DNA from: Charina bottae
Taxonomy: Eukaryota > Chordata > Lepidosauria > Squamata > Charinaidae
Direction of reading: 5' to 3'
Length of the DNA: 64,000 bases
Assembly (NCBI GenBank): GCA_023362775.1
Contig: JALMGJ010000008.1
Location: 37,188,501-37,252,500, forward strand
The notes below the pieces were generated by a model. That model saw only the letters and a list, made by a program, of their open reading frames with translations, made no database searches and had not been told where the DNA came from. A program made the translations under genes and the position numbers. Positions 21,914 through 34,299 of the stretch are shown here, piece after piece; position 1 is the stretch's first letter, and every line of letters begins with the position of its first letter.

Positions 21914-23507
21914 CAGTGGGGCGAAAAAGTATTTAGTCAGCCACCAATTGTGCAAGTTCTCCCACTTAAAAAGATGAGAGAGGCCTGTAATTGACATCAT
22001 AGGTAGACCTCAACTATGAGAGACAAAATGAGAAAACAAATCCAGACAATCACATTGTCTGATTTGGAAAGAATTTATTTGCAAATTATGGTGGAAAATA
22101 AGTATTTGGTCACCTACAAACAAGCAAGATTTCTGGCTCTCACAGACCTGTAACAACTTCTTTAAGAGGCTCCTCTGTCCTCTACTCATTACCTGTATTA
22201 ATGGCACCTGTTTGAACTTGTTATCAGTATAAAAGACACCTGTCCACAACCTCAAACAGTCACACTCCAAACTCCACTATGGTGAAGACCAAAGAGCTGT
22301 CGAAGGACACCAGAAACAAAATTGTAGACCTGCACCAGGCTGGGAAGACTGAATCTGCAATAGGCAAGCAGCTTGGTGTGAAGAAATCAACTGTGGGAGC
22401 AATAATTAGAAAATGGAAGACATACAAGACCACTGATAATCTCCCTCGATCTGGGGCTCCACGCAAGATCTCACCCCGTGGGGTCAAAATGATCACAAGA
22501 ACGGTGAGCAAAAATCCCAGAACCACACGGGGGGACCTAGTGAATGACCTGCAGAGAGCTGGGACCAACGTAACAAAGGCTACCATCAGTAACACACTAC
22601 ACCGCCAGGGACTCAGATCCTGCAGTGCCAGACGTGTCCCCCTGCTTAAGCCAGTACATGTCCGGGCCCGTCTGAAGTTTGCTAGAGAGCATTTGGATGA
22701 TCTAGGAGAGGATTGGAAGAATGTCATATGAAACCAAAGTAGAACTGTTTGGTAGAAACACAACTCGTCGTGTTTGGAGGAGAGAGAATGCTGAGTTGCA
22801 TCTAAAGAACACCATACCTACTGTGAAGCATGGGTGTGGCAACATCATGCTTTGGGGCTGTTTCTCTGCAAAGGGACCAGGACGACTGATCCGTGTACAG
22901 GAAAGAATGAATGGGGCCATGTATCGTGAAATTTTGAGTGCAAACCTCCTTCCATCAGCAAGGGCATTGAAGATGAAACGTGGCTGGGTCTTTCAGCATG
23001 ACAATGATCCCAAACACACCGCCCGGGCAACGAAGGAGTGGCTTCGTAAGAAGCATTTCAAGGTCCTGGAGTGGCCTAGCCAGTCTCCAGATCTCAACCC
23101 CATAGAAAACCTTTGGAGGGACTTGAAAGTCCGTGTTGCCCAGCGACAGCCCTAAAACATCACTGCTCTAGAGGAGATCTGCATGGAGGAATGAGCCAAC
23201 ATACCAGCAACAGTGTGTGCCAACCTTGTAAGACTTACAGAAAACGTTTGACCTCTGTCATTGCCAAAAAAGGATATATAACAAAGTATTGAGATGAACT
23301 TTTGATATTGACCAAATACTTATTTTCCACCATAATTTGCAAATAAATTCTTTCCAAATCAGACAATGTGATTGTCTGGATTTGTTTTCTCATTTTGTCT
23401 CTCATAGTTGAGGTCTACCTATGATGTCAATTACAGGCCTCTCTCATCTTTTTAAGTGGGAGAACTTGCACAATTGGTGGCTGACTAAATACTTTTTTGC
23501 CCCACTG
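21914..23507 (+). mobile_element. Tc1-like DNA transposon, full length, inactive
   Basis: The left inverted repeat 21914-22112 and the right one 23309-23507 are 199 bp each and nearly identical (the outer end shows one difference, GCGAAAAAG against GCAAAAAAG). They are bounded by TA at 21912-21913 and 23508-23509. The element is 1594 bp, normal for Tc1-like transposons. The near-perfect repeats suggest a fairly recent insertion. The transposase gene inside is broken (see 22279-23270). Confidence 0.97.
22279..23270 (+). pseudogene. Tc1-like transposase pseudogene
   Basis: The first frame (22279-22731, 150 codons) starts [20 protein letters not shown] and holds the paired helix-turn-helix DNA-binding region with the GRPR-like linker [11 protein letters not shown]. 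The second frame (22721-23155) holds the catalytic core: [20 protein letters not shown], the second Asp in [10 protein letters not shown], and the Glu in [15 protein letters not shown], 34 residues apart as in DD34E enzymes. Between the frames, at about 22729, roughly 7 bp are missing compared with the family. This causes a frameshift and removes the first catalytic Asp of the WSDET block. A premature TAA at 23153-23155 and a TGA near 23192 truncate the C-terminal end. A functional enzyme is excluded unless supplied in trans. Confidence 0.93.
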
Positions 23508-23643
23508 TATATTTTGCTAAGCTCTGGTGCATTTAGGATATAACTGCCATATTAAAATAAGCAAGAAACACGATGAATTCTTTTCATCCCCCCCATCATC
23601 TTCCAAAAGTAAGAAAAAACCCAAAACTATGCATGGATTAAAT

Positions 23644-23907
23644 CAGAGCTTTCCAAACTTTTCATGTTGGTGACACACTTTTTAGACATGCATCATTTCG
23701 CGACACACTCTTACAGCAGGGCACAAGGCAGGCACTAGGACCTGCGTGAAATCCTGGCAGGGCAGGTTTGGAGGCATCAAGGCACAAGGCAGGCACTAGG
23801 ACCTGCGCAGAATCCTGGCAGGCCTCGGAGGCAGCAGCAGCCACGACACACCCAGACACTGAAGCCGACACACTAACGTGTCCTGACACACAGTTTGGAA
23901 AGCTCTG
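23644..23907 (+). mobile_element. hAT MITE, core A
   Basis: The ends CAGAGCTTTCCAAACT and AGTTTGGAAAGCTCTG are inverted repeats. The flanks GATTAAAT (23636-23643) and CATTAAAT differ at one base. It has the core A layout with two GGCACTAGGACCTGCG units. Confidence 0.92.
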
Positions 23908-24049
23908 CATTAAATGTTCATACAGTCTTTTTGCAAAAGAAGAAAGGGATGGAGTGGAGTGAAGAATAGAGGCAAAAATTAATACCAGTTAAGAATGCAT
24001 AACAAGTATTTACATTCAAAGAAAAAGGAAATGTTTCACATCCAATTAG

Positions 24050-24385
24050 TAGGTAAAGGTAAAGGTACCCCCCGCACATTTGTGCAGTCGTGTCCGACTC
24101 TAGGGGCCGGTGCTCATCTCCGTTTGTTAGCCAAAGAGCCAGCGTTGTCTGAAGACGCTTCCACGGTCATGTGGCTGCATGACGCGCGCGGAACGCTGTT
24201 ACCTACCCACCGAAGTGGTACCTATTCATCTACTTGCATTTGCATGCTTTCGAATTGCTAGGTTGGCAAGAGCTGGAGCTAGTGCGGGAGCTCACTCCGC
24301 ACGCAGGGCTAGGGATTCGAACCTCCGAACTTGCAATCTTCCGATCGACAAGCCTGGCGTCTTACCCACTGAGCCACCATATTCA
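24050..24385 (-). mobile_element. tRNA-derived SINE, second family
   Basis: The reverse complement starts with a tRNA-like head (GGTGGCTCAGTGGGTAAG A box, GGTTCGAATCC B box at about 24311-24323) and ends GTGCGGGGGGTACC followed by CTTTACCT. Imperfect flanking CCAATTA/TCAATTA may be its target duplication. Related copies lie at 44420, 46424 and 50827. Confidence 0.9.
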
Positions 24386-24387
24386 AT

Positions 24388-25430
24388 TATATCCCTTTAA
24401 AGTAAGTGGGATGATGTACATTCAAAGTAAGTGGAAATAATATCCTACTTCACCCTGATTTGTAGTTTAGTTTGTGTTATGTATTTACAAGTCAAATCAA
24501 TGTTATATTTTTATTCCATGTGATAGCCCTGCAAGTGGAAGAAAAACTCAAAAACTAAAAGCTGTAATTGCATGAGCCTATATAAAGTACACTTTAGAAA
24601 AATAATAATCATAAATTTTTCCGTATAAACAATTTTGGCTAGTGGAAAACCTTGAAGTACTACTGCATCATAACACGTTTTTGTTTTGTATACTGAATGA
24701 AACAAACTGTTAGACCTGCCTTCAATTCCATTTTTCTTTCAGATGTTTAAATGCTTAAAGAAGTTTTCCAAAACGTTGCAAGATTTGTGGTTCATGCATT
24801 ACATTTTAGCGTACCGAAACTGACAGCTGTGGCACATGCATAAATATAGCAGGTCTGAGGCATATTAAGCTAAGGATTATTTGCTTTTCAGCAAACTAGT
24901 CTGTCAATTCTCAAGCACTAAAATTAAGACGTCAAAGTCAGAAAAACTGAACTGTAGCCATTAAGAGCTGCATGTTACTGGAAGACAGCTTCTGAGACCT
25001 TTCAATACATAATATCCATCATCTTTATCCAACCTAGCATACACAATATGATGTTGTTTACTTAAATTGTATACACAATGTTATTTTATTAATATATCCA
25101 AAGTGGTTCACCGGGGTTGTTAGGGAGCCATGGACTGTTCGACCATAGCCTCAGAAGCTGCTGAAATTGGCCACCACCATCAAATTCCCTCCTAAGTCCT
25201 CCTGACTTCAATGGGAAGAGTTCTCGGCACAAACAGATTTGCAGTTATATGAATCTGAATGCAAGGATACTTGGCAAAACTAAGATGATTGTTGGGAACA
25301 TCACAGTAGCACCTAAGAGCTCACATTACTCTCTCTGTGCTGAGCAGAAAGTCCTATCAACAGAAGTTAAATAAGGGGTGAATGAAACAGTTTCTACTTC
25401 TATGACAATTGTTTTCACTATTTATTGATA
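24388..25430. other. No clear feature
   Basis: AT-rich intronic sequence. Confidence 0.4.
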
Positions 25431-25860
25431 TTCAAATTGAGGGCTATAATTAACTTTGTTTCCAAGTCTACTTCCAGATTTTGTTGCTGACTTAATAAGG
25501 TTCTAAATGGTTTACAGCCCAAGGATTTGCTGGTGCTTCCCCTCCGATGCAGATCAGCATAACTTTTAAGATTTTTGTAAGGAGGCTTGCAAATGGATGA
25601 AGACCAGCTAAATGTTTTCCAGCTCTGCCACCAAGCTCTGAAAATCCTTGCCACTGGAAGTGCGTCTGGCACCCTCAATTCGGCAAGTCGGTCAAACTTT
25701 TAAAATACAGTTTTTCATCCAAGCCTTTAGTTATTTGGGATACTACTATATTCTTGATCTATTTATAGTTTTATTTATTGGCTTTATTTTTTGTAATTGT
25801 TACAATATTATCTTAATTTTGTATATTAATTTTTTTTTAAAGTATGCATACAAATGTAGT
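25430..25860 (+). mobile_element. Possible degraded LINE 3' region
   Basis: CCTCAATTCGGCAAGTCGGTC, then TTTTCATCCAAGCCTTTAG and a TTTATT-rich stretch, recall the end of L2-type ORF2 and its 3' UTR. Strong decay makes this tentative. Confidence 0.3.
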
Positions 25861-25899
25861 AACATCAGCAACAAAAAACCCTGACACTGTATTTTCTAT

Positions 25900-27960
25900 T
25901 GTTCAGGTGTCTAGGAAACAAGGCAGTCACCACAAATTAACATTATCTGGCATTACCGATCTATTCAAAAGGTTCCAGGTTTTGTATTTCAATCTTGAAT
26001 GCATTTTGAAACACTCAACCTTTGAGATGTCAGTGTTTCTTTTGAAGAAACCGTAAGAAAAGTACTTTCCTACTCATATTTACATTCTCCATGCAGTATT
26101 TATGATTTTAAAATGATTCTACGATTTCTTTTGTTCCATGCCCAGCTGCACTGATGGCCATTAGTTTCATCCTTGCAGCAGTGAAGAACAGAAATGGGAA
26201 AAGGAGTTGTTAGAAAACAAACACATGTGCTTCATATTTCAGGTCAAATACACAGCACCTTTTCCTGCTAAAGATTAAGGAATACATAACGGTAGAAAAC
26301 CATCAAACAGGATCATTTCTCATTAAAACTACAATTGTCCTGCCGAGAAGCACTAGATTCAGATTTCTCAAAACTGTTCCTTCCATCTTTTCATAAAAGC
26401 CAAGCTTATTAAAACTAAAATAAAATCCCAACTGATATTTATCATGAGACTAGTCACACAAACTCCTGTTGTTTCTTACTGAAATCTTGACGGGAAGACT
26501 TCTAACAGTGAGAAGCCACCATTCAAAATATTTGCACAACATCTGATGCAGATGTGAAATTCAGTCTAGTTTCCCTGGATGGTTGGCACTCCCCTGCAAC
26601 TCCTGCTGCTTTTCATCTAGCAGTCAAGGTGACCATCTGCTCCTCTCTCACTGCAGCTGTGTTGAGCCTCCCCCGTTGCGATGTTCATGGACGTATCTTG
26701 GCATGGCAAGATTAAGAAATTCCCTCTAGGTCTTTCTGGACTGTTTCAAGTATGAGATACCTTTTACTCTGGCTGTGTAGATATAGAACATAGACACTTT
26801 GTGTCTAACAATATCGAAAAGGTTCAGTATTTCATAACCTGTTGTAAATTAGGAGAGTACGTGTAGCTTGTAAAAGGCTGACTGGTGAACCTTGAGGAGC
26901 CTAGCTTGGATCTTGTTTAACTTGTAACCGCAACCTCTCCCACAAGAAAGTAAATCACAGAGAAAGACAAGCTTAAAGTACTTCAACAAGTGGCAGAATT
27001 CGCTGTAAAAAGAACAAAACAAAGACTAGGCAAGTCTAAGTTTATGAAACAGGGTGCAAACTTTTGTGTTTCCTAGAACTCTTCTTCAGGTGAGGTGAAG
27101 AAAAAAGGTATAAATCAAAAGAGGGAGTGCAGAGTCACTGAGGTTGAAGCCACCTGAATTTAGTTACAGTGAGATAGAAAATGGGAATAGACTGCAGACA
27201 TTCAAATGAAATTTATCAGGGGCTGAAAGCTTTCAGTGTTGTTCCGCTGGGCTGAAAAAAGAAAAACAAAAGCCAAACATCTTAATACACCTCTGAAATT
27301 ACCAAATCTCCCTATTTGCTACTAAATCCTATGCAGATAGTAAACTGTCTGAAAAGGTGTAAATGACCAGCTATGTAAAAAAAAAAAAAGGGGGGGGGGA
27401 AGATGCCATTCCAGGGGGCTTTGTGAGAAGGGAAATTGGTAATGTTTAACTTACTCTTCTACTGTATGTGTAAAATAATTAAAATTGAGACAGACTGACG
27501 GGGTGGGGGTCTCAGAAGGGGGAAGATATCTCCGGGCATTGTGCCCTGACTCATGGAGGAAGCTTTCAAGGATTTATCTTTTGTTGGATCAGTTTGCTGG
27601 GTTTAAGGAACAAAATATATTGTATCTCAGCAGGGCTGTTCAAAAACACAACAGGGAAGGGAGAGTGCAGAATACAAAGGATGGAATGTGCTTACATTCA
27701 GTCAAATCGGGAGGGTTAATTAGCACATCAAAGGTGCAAGACAACAAAAGGGGAAAAAATCTGCAGCAAGCAGTCCGCTTGATAAGAGAGTTGGGGTGAT
27801 CAAATATTTACAGGGCTGTCACCCTTTTGTCTTCCACTCCCTCCTTCCCCAGATCTGCTCCATCCTTAACTGCTGCAGTGACTGACAGAACACTGAATAG
27901 GACCTTCCACCCACATTACTGCTTGGGTATGCTGGGGAAAAAATTTACTTGCCAACTCTT
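25900..27960. other. No clear feature
   Basis: About 2 kb without recognisable repeat ends. An A-run plus G-run lies at about 27376-27401. Confidence 0.4.
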
Positions 27961-27965
27961 TGCTA

Positions 27966-28080
27966 GTTATTATATTATATTATATTATATTATATTATAT
28001 TATATTATATTATATTATATTATATTATATTTATATTTATATTTATATTTATATTTATATTTATATTTATATATATTATA
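27966..28080 (+). repeat. (TATAT)n-(TTTATA)n compound microsatellite
   Basis: About twelve pentamers TATAT, then about seven hexamers TTTATA, ending TATATATTATATA. It encodes only Ile/Tyr or Leu/Tyr false frames. Confidence 0.92.
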
Positions 28081-28144
28081 TACAGCTATTAAGTGTATTA
28101 AGGGAATGGGAAGGAAAAGCATGGCCTCTGTTTACAGCACAGGT

Positions 28145-28335
28145 CCATTTGTTGTTGTTCAGTTGTTTAGTCGTGTCCGACTCTTCGTGACCCCATGGAC
28201 CATAGCACGCCAGGCCTTCCTGTCCTCCACTATCTCCCGGAGTTTACTCAAATTCATGTTCATTGCATCGGTGATGCTATCTAACCATCTCATCCTCTGC
28301 TTCTCCTTTTGCCTTCAGTCTTTCCCTGAGGGCCT
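28145..28335 (-). mobile_element. BovB (RTE) LINE fragment, ORF C-terminus
   Basis: On the minus strand, codons read RWLDSITDAMNMNLSKLREI, then VEDRKAWRAMVHGVTKSRTR and LNN stop. This is the well-known C-terminal end of BovB reverse transcriptase and the terminal GTCGGACACGACT signature. The element is 5' truncated. Confidence 0.9.
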
Positions 28336-28539
28336 AGCCTGCATGTGGCATTCAGGCCCCTAAGTTTGGGGTGTAGAGACTGGTGAATCAGAGAACATGC
28401 ATATTTCTGCAGTATTTTTTTTTTAAATTATAAATAAAAGAATCTCCTCTAAAAGCTTCTGTCAAATTGTAAGAAAAGTTGGGAGTAATCATAACTGGGT
28501 TTAATTAGTGGAATATAAATGTCATTTTTTTAAAAAAAA

Positions 28540-28965
28540 TTATGTGCCATCAAGTCAGCATTGATTTTTGGTGACCACGCAGATGGACCTTCTCCAGGAT
28601 AATCTGTCCCCAACCTGGATTTTCAGATCTTCCAACAATGCACCCATTGCCGCTGTAATCGAGTCCATCCACCTTGCTGCTGGTCATCCTCTTCTCCTCT
28701 TTCCTTCCACCTTTTCCAGCATTATGGACTTCTCAAGGGGGTTGGGTCTTCACATCATGTGTCCCAAATACAATAACCTGTGCCTGGCCATTTCTGCCTC
28801 CAGTGAGGACTCTGGATTGACTTGTGTAATGATCCATTTGTTTGCTTTCTTGGCTATCCATGGTGTTCCCAGGAGTCTTCTCCAACACCAAAGATCAAAA
28901 CTCTTTCTATCCTGCTTCTTCAAAGTCCAACTTTTACTTCCAAAGAGTCACAGGGTAAATCATAA
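28540..28965 (-). mobile_element. BovB-type LINE fragment, second subfamily, decayed
   Basis: ATGTGCCATCAAGTCAGCAT, GGACCTTCTCCAGGATAATC, then GAGTCCATCCACCTTGCTGC and TTATGGACTTCTCAAGGGGG follow the reverse complement of a reptilian BovB 3' half. Its coding frame carries stops. Confidence 0.8.
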
Positions 28966-28974
28966 TTAATTAAT

Positions 28975-30500
28975 AATCAATAATAATTATTTCAATAAAA
29001 CGTACTTTTGGTCCTAGCCCGACCCACTGCTCTGCCGAGTTTATGGAGTGGGTCCTCTAACTTGCCACTCAAAAGCCAATGCAGCTCTTAGCCCACAAGA
29101 TATGCCCTCTGGCCTACTGAAATGGGGCAAAGTAGGTCTCCATACATTACACCACAGCTATGTCCTGTTGCTTTAGTGAACCAGCTTGGGAGAAAACCCC
29201 TTGAAGCAGTTAGAAATAGCAAGGGAAGAAGGTTTACCTCTTCTCAGCCTTGTCTCAAGTCTCCCTCCTAATGATTTGGTTGCAAACCCAATATTCTGGA
29301 GGACTGGCCATGCTGCCTGAGGCAGTTTGTGGTTGGCAGCAAAAACGTTTGGACCCAGATTAGGGAAAAATTGCATCATTAAAAAAAAGTATTTTTATAA
29401 GGATCAAATCCATCAAAAGGGAGATGGGGGTGGGAAAGCAAGATCCCAAATACAATTTCACTCCAACTTAAAAAAGAAATCTAATAGATGAATACAAAAT
29501 TCACAAGAATTTCAGATTTCTCTTATCTATTTTCTTCTTTCCTTCCTTAAGGGAGCTTTGAGGTCTCCAATGAGGTGGCAACCGTGGGGGTCCCTCCCTT
29601 TATTTTTAAGAATGCTGCTGAGCCTCCCATGAGACCCAAAGGCATTCCTAGAAAATAAAATGGACAGCTGCAGCTTGATGGTTTGTTTGGAAATGGTAGA
29701 AAAAGAACAAAGATAAGTAAGAATACAAGGGAGCATCCGGGGGTGTGGGTGTGACAGGTTGCATTTTGGTGAACCGTTGCTTTCCAACTGGTTATACCAC
29801 CCATGGCAGCTATTATGTGCAGGGGGGAGGAAACAGTCACTCAAGAATGGCAATGACACGTAGTCAAATGCTAAATGAGTCCACCAGCCCCCCCCCCCAA
29901 AGTGAGGCATATATATGTTAGATTGTAACTCTGCAATAACAGATTGTGTTTTTTAAACTTCTGTACAATGCTTACTTTTAAAATGCCCTTACATTATCCA
30001 CCCAGAGACACTGAGAGTCGGGCAGCATATAACAATAACAAATTATTGTTATTGATAATACCATATTCCCAGTATGCTTATAGTTATACTGTTCTTTTTT
30101 CCTGGTCTCGCTCCTACCTGTAATAGAAACTTAAGCCACATAAATTAACATGGGTTTTGATTTATGCATTTATCTCAATGCCAAAACAAAAACTACTCTC
30201 TCACATCCGTGGCTGATAGCGGGCTGCTTAAGGCACTGACGCAGGACCAGTAATAAAAATTATTGGCAATCCTAGGATAGGTATGTACTATAATGCTCCA
30301 AATATTCTAATGATAATCGCAGAAGCCTTTTTTGAAAAAGAAAAAGGCTTCTATCTTCAATATATCATTTCCACATAGATTCATCTGCCTGGGAACATTG
30401 CAATTTTGCCATAAAACCCTGTTGTATTGCAGAGAAGAGAGTTTTGTGTTGAGAATTCCTTGGTTCTGAAATAATTTATATATATATATACACACAAACA
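28975..30500. other. No clear feature
   Basis: Intronic sequence. A 127-codon reverse frame at 29527-29910 has no recognisable domain. CACCCAGAGACACTGAGAGTCGGGC near 30000 looks like a diverged LINE 3' end. Confidence 0.4.
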
Positions 30501-30503
30501 CAC

Positions 30504-30585
30504 ATTTTATTTATATCACCACCCATCTCCACCAAAATGGGGACTCTGGGCAGTTTATTTATATTATTTATTTATATATAAAATA
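30504..30585 (-). mobile_element. L2-type LINE 3' end
   Basis: TTTATTTATATCACCACCCATC followed by ACTCTGGGCAGTTT is the reverse complement of the L2-type terminus. Confidence 0.6.
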
Positions 30586-30599
30586 AAAAAAATAAAAAT

Positions 30600-31560
30600 T
30601 CCCTTCTCACCCCTATGGGTGGTGTGTGTCTTCCACAACCTCGGGTCCTCTACCAGAGGCCTGGGAGTTTGAGGGTTCTGTGCAGTATCTTAGCTGTTCC
30701 TAGCATTGCACTCTTCTGGACAGAGAGCTCTGATGTTGCTCCTGGGATCTGTTGGAGCCACTCTCCCAGCTTAGGAGTCACAGCCCAAGTGCCCCTACCA
30801 CCACTTTGGCCTTCACTTTCCACATCCTCTCTAGTTCCTCTTTCAGGCCCTGGTACTTCTCCAGCTCCTCATACTCCTTCTTCCTGATGTTACTGTCACT
30901 TGGCACCGCTACATCTATCACCACTGCTGTCTTCTGGCCCTTGTCTATTACCACAATGTCTGGTTGATTGGCCAGTACCTGCCTGTCTGTCTGGATTTGG
31001 AAGTCCCACAGGATCTTAGCTCTGTCATTCTCCACGACCTTCTGTGGAATCTCCCATCTGGACTTGGGAGGGCCTAGCCCATATGCTGTGCAGATGTTCC
31101 TGTACACAATGCCAGCTACTTGGTTGTGCCGTTCAGTGTATGCTGTTCCCTCCTGCATCTTACACCCTGCCACTATGTGTTGGACTGTATCTCAGGCCTC
31201 TCTGCACAGTCTGCACCTTGTGTTCTGTCTAGTGTGGTAGACCCCTGCTTCTATGGATCGGGTGCTTAGTGCCTGTTCTTGTGCTGCTATGATCAGTGCC
31301 TCAGTGCTGTCTTTTAGTCCAGCCCTTTCCAGCCACTGGTGGGATTTCCCAATGTCAGCCACCTCAGTTATCTGTCGATGGTACATCCCATGCAGGGTCT
31401 TGTCTTGTCATGGCACTTCCTCTGCTTGATCTTTCTTCCATGTCTGCTGCTGCTTCAGGCATTCTCTCAGCAGCTCATCTTTAGGTGCCATCTTACTGAT
31501 GTACTCCTGGATGCTCTGGGTCTCATCCAGGACAGTGGCTTTGACATTCAGCAGACATAT
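30600..31560 (-). mobile_element. R2-group LINE 3' end with REL endonuclease remnant
   Basis: On the minus strand the text runs from about 31560 (KATVLDETQSIQEYI) through MYHRQITEVADIGKSHQWLE to a CCHC-like motif CRLCREA...HIVAGC. It ends in the PD-(D/E)xK-like endonuclease block QPDIVVIDKGQKTAVVIDVA and SDSNIRKKEYEELEKYQGLK. This combination is typical of R2-superclade LINEs (R4/Dong or Hero type). Stops in the coding strand lie near 31193 and 31409, and a frameshift near 30788 ends the frame before the usual C-terminus. The element is 5' truncated and defunct. Confidence 0.85.
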
Positions 31561-31564
31561 ATAC

Positions 31565-32152
31565 AGTATATTGGAGAACTTTAGTTTCAACCTTAAAAAA
31601 AAACAACACTTCTCTCTGAAACCCTTGCCTCTTGTTCTAATTTGCTTTTTTTTTTTTAAAAAAAATCTGATAAACAAGGGAGAAAGCTTCTTAAAACTGT
31701 CTTCATAAAAGCTAAGTGTCTCACTGTAAAACAAATTCTGGTCCTTTGACAATGAAGAGATATTCTTTTTAAATATGAGATTTGTGGAAATTCATTCTCA
31801 GAAAAAATAAACAATTCAAGTAAATGCAACATAATATTTTTCAAGGGTGTTCACAGGGTATGGGGAAAAAAAGGTCAAAATGGTGGCCACAATGGTTTGA
31901 TCAAAGGTCTGCCCATTTTTACACCCACAAAAAGTGGGCAGAATGTTAATCACGCTGTGGCAGCCATCTTGACTTTTTTGACCACACCCTGCAGACACCT
32001 CTGATACTTTTAAAAACTTATTATTATTTAGGATGTTTTGGGCAAAGGGGTTATAATTTTTCAGTTACAACAAACTTGTGGCTAAAATAAGTACAGAGAC
32101 AAGTTGAATGGTAGATAAATTGAAATGACAAGGAGAATATTTAACTTTGACC
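31565..32152. other. No clear feature
   Basis: AT-rich sequence with A- and T-runs. Nothing supported. Confidence 0.4.
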
Positions 32153-32160
32153 TTCTAAAG

Positions 32161-32472
32161 CAGGACTTTCCAAACTTTTCCCGTGGTGACACACCAACGG
32201 TGGCACGTGAGAAAACCCGGAAGCGCCACTGCGGCGGCGGCACGCAAAAACCCGGAAGTGCCGCCGCCACCGCTTTCAGTTTTTTGCGCACCGCAGCGGT
32301 GACGGCAGCGGTGTCCTTGTGTGCCATGCGAAAACCTGGAAGCGCTTATGGCCCACTGCTGCCGTGCGCGCGGCGGTGGCGCACCATCAGCACTTCCGGG
32401 TTTTGACGCGACACACCTGGGCCCCGCAGGTGACACTCTTTTGTGTCACGACACACAGTTTGGAAAGCTGTG
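32161..32472 (+). mobile_element. hAT MITE, core B, longest copy
   Basis: Starts CAGGACTTTCCAAACT and ends AGTTTGGAAAGCTGTG. The flanks TTCTAAAG (32153-32160) and TTCTAAGG differ at one base. The core repeats AAACCCGGAAGCGCC-type units and ends like the 19747 copy (CGACACACCTGGGCCCCGCAGG). Confidence 0.92.
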
Positions 32473-32480
32473 TTCTAAGG

Positions 32481-34294
32481 GTTCTCCAATATAAACTGCT
32501 GGAATATGCAGCCCTCCATCTTTAGAGCAGTGAGTACAGTTTTGAAACAAATCGGTAGCACACCATTTAGCCTAAGAGCAGAAAAAAGAAGGCAAGCTGA
32601 ATTCAGTTACCTGTAGCAAGGTTTTACTATTAATTATCTAGTCTTCAGGGAATTTGCTACAGCAATCGGAGAATCCATGGCTTAGAAGAAGAATGTGCCC
32701 AATGCTCAGTGCTTGTCAGCAGCAAATGAAGGACGGCTTTGATAGGGACAAAATTACTTAGCATAGCCTATTTAATCACTTTTCACAGCAGGTGGCCATA
32801 CTTAAGTGACTTGGCTGATTTTTTTTAAAAAAGGCTACATGGATCCAGAGCTGGTACTTGGGTGAGAAAGTAGCAAGAAATCCCATACCACAGACTGGAC
32901 TGGCAAGTCAAAAGATATCCCACGCTGGTGCCAAACCAACTAAATGGAAGTGTCTATGTGGCTCGCTGGAGCTCAACTCCAAGAAAATTTTATCCTGATC
33001 AAATCACTCCCAATTGCATCCATATATGCAAGAAAGGGGTTCTCATATAACAGTCTTAAATAATGCTCTCCCTGTGCAGTTTTAAGAATTACTCACGCTT
33101 TCAGCTCTTTCCCCCCAGAATTTATGTAACTGATGTTCCACCTAAAAAATTGGATCTTGGGCCTATAATCAGGTCAATTAGATAATCTCATACACTTATT
33201 GTTTTCACACCTGTTAAAAATGCATGGTAACCATGAAGTTTTGAAACCATGAATTCACAACATTATTATTTTTCCTTCTCTCCAAGAACACCATGTCCTG
33301 CCAAACCAGTATTTGGAGAGCAAGTGAGATCAAAGGACAAGGCAGACATGGGAATCAGGTTTCTTAACGTCACAAGGCTCATATATTAGATGCAGAAAAG
33401 TCAGCACCTAGAATAATCATTCTGCTGTAATCTAGTAGATTTAGGAAGCAGGACAGAGATTTGGGGGGAGATTCTCAGAAGCAGACAAGGGACAATAAAT
33501 TCTCAAGGCCCTCCTATGGGGTCTTATGGGACAATGTAAGCAGACTACTACCTTGGAAATGGTTGAAGGAAGAGAGAGGCAAAAGTGGTCATTGTCCTAA
33601 AATAGTGACTCTTGGGAAAATTAAGCACAACTCTCAGTAGAAAAGCAGTATTATCTCCCCTAGAATGTAATGAATGTCACCACCACCACCACCAGAAATC
33701 ATTGTCTTGATGTACTGTGGTTGTGAAGGTATCTTGTGAGCTTAGATATGCCTGCCAACTCCTCTTGACAGTCAACAGGTCCCTGTCCCACTTGACCTCT
33801 TTTCAAAAAATTATTATCCTAATTAAAAATAGCAATACATGAGAAGCCAGCCTGCTGCAGAGCCTACTGCCAGCCTCCAGCATCATATTTATTTATAAAA
33901 ACTGCGCTTGGAGTTACCGCAAGATACCATTCTGGTCTCCATCCTGTTCATGGGCCAAGAGGAAATGAGTGAGGTCAATCTTGATCACTGAAGATGACTG
34001 GAAGCAGAGTTAGACTTCAGCAACATAAATGGACTGCTGGAATCTAACTCCATTTCCTTGTCAATTGCATCTTCTGGAGTCTGAAAATGGCTTGGGTCCC
34101 ATACAGCCCAATTATATTATTTTTTTGGCGGGGGGAGGGGGGAATAGTAGGTTGTTACGGGCTAATCCTTTGTTTGGACATGCTGCTTTCTTGTCCAGAA
34201 CATAAAATATAAGATTGGGTTCTAGGAAGCATCCTAGGAGGATGGAGGGAGTAAGACTGTTTTATATTAAATGTCATGCCTAAAATGGCAGCCA
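32481..34294. other. No clear feature
   Basis: Intronic sequence of about 1.8 kb. It holds a short (CAC)n at about 33679 and a G-run near 34127. Confidence 0.4.
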
Positions 34295-34299
34295 TTTTG

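Noticed and set aside
22260..22763. 167-codon reverse frame with hydrophobic segments
   Set aside because: It is antisense to the Tc1 transposase pseudogene.
24311..24323. tRNA gene from the B box GGATTCGAACC
   Set aside because: It belongs to a SINE head. The flanks do not fold as a full tRNA and the copy has SINE body and tail.
29527..29910. 127-codon reverse frame with Gly/Trp/His-rich start
   Set aside because: No domain, and low-complexity text including a C-run gives the start.
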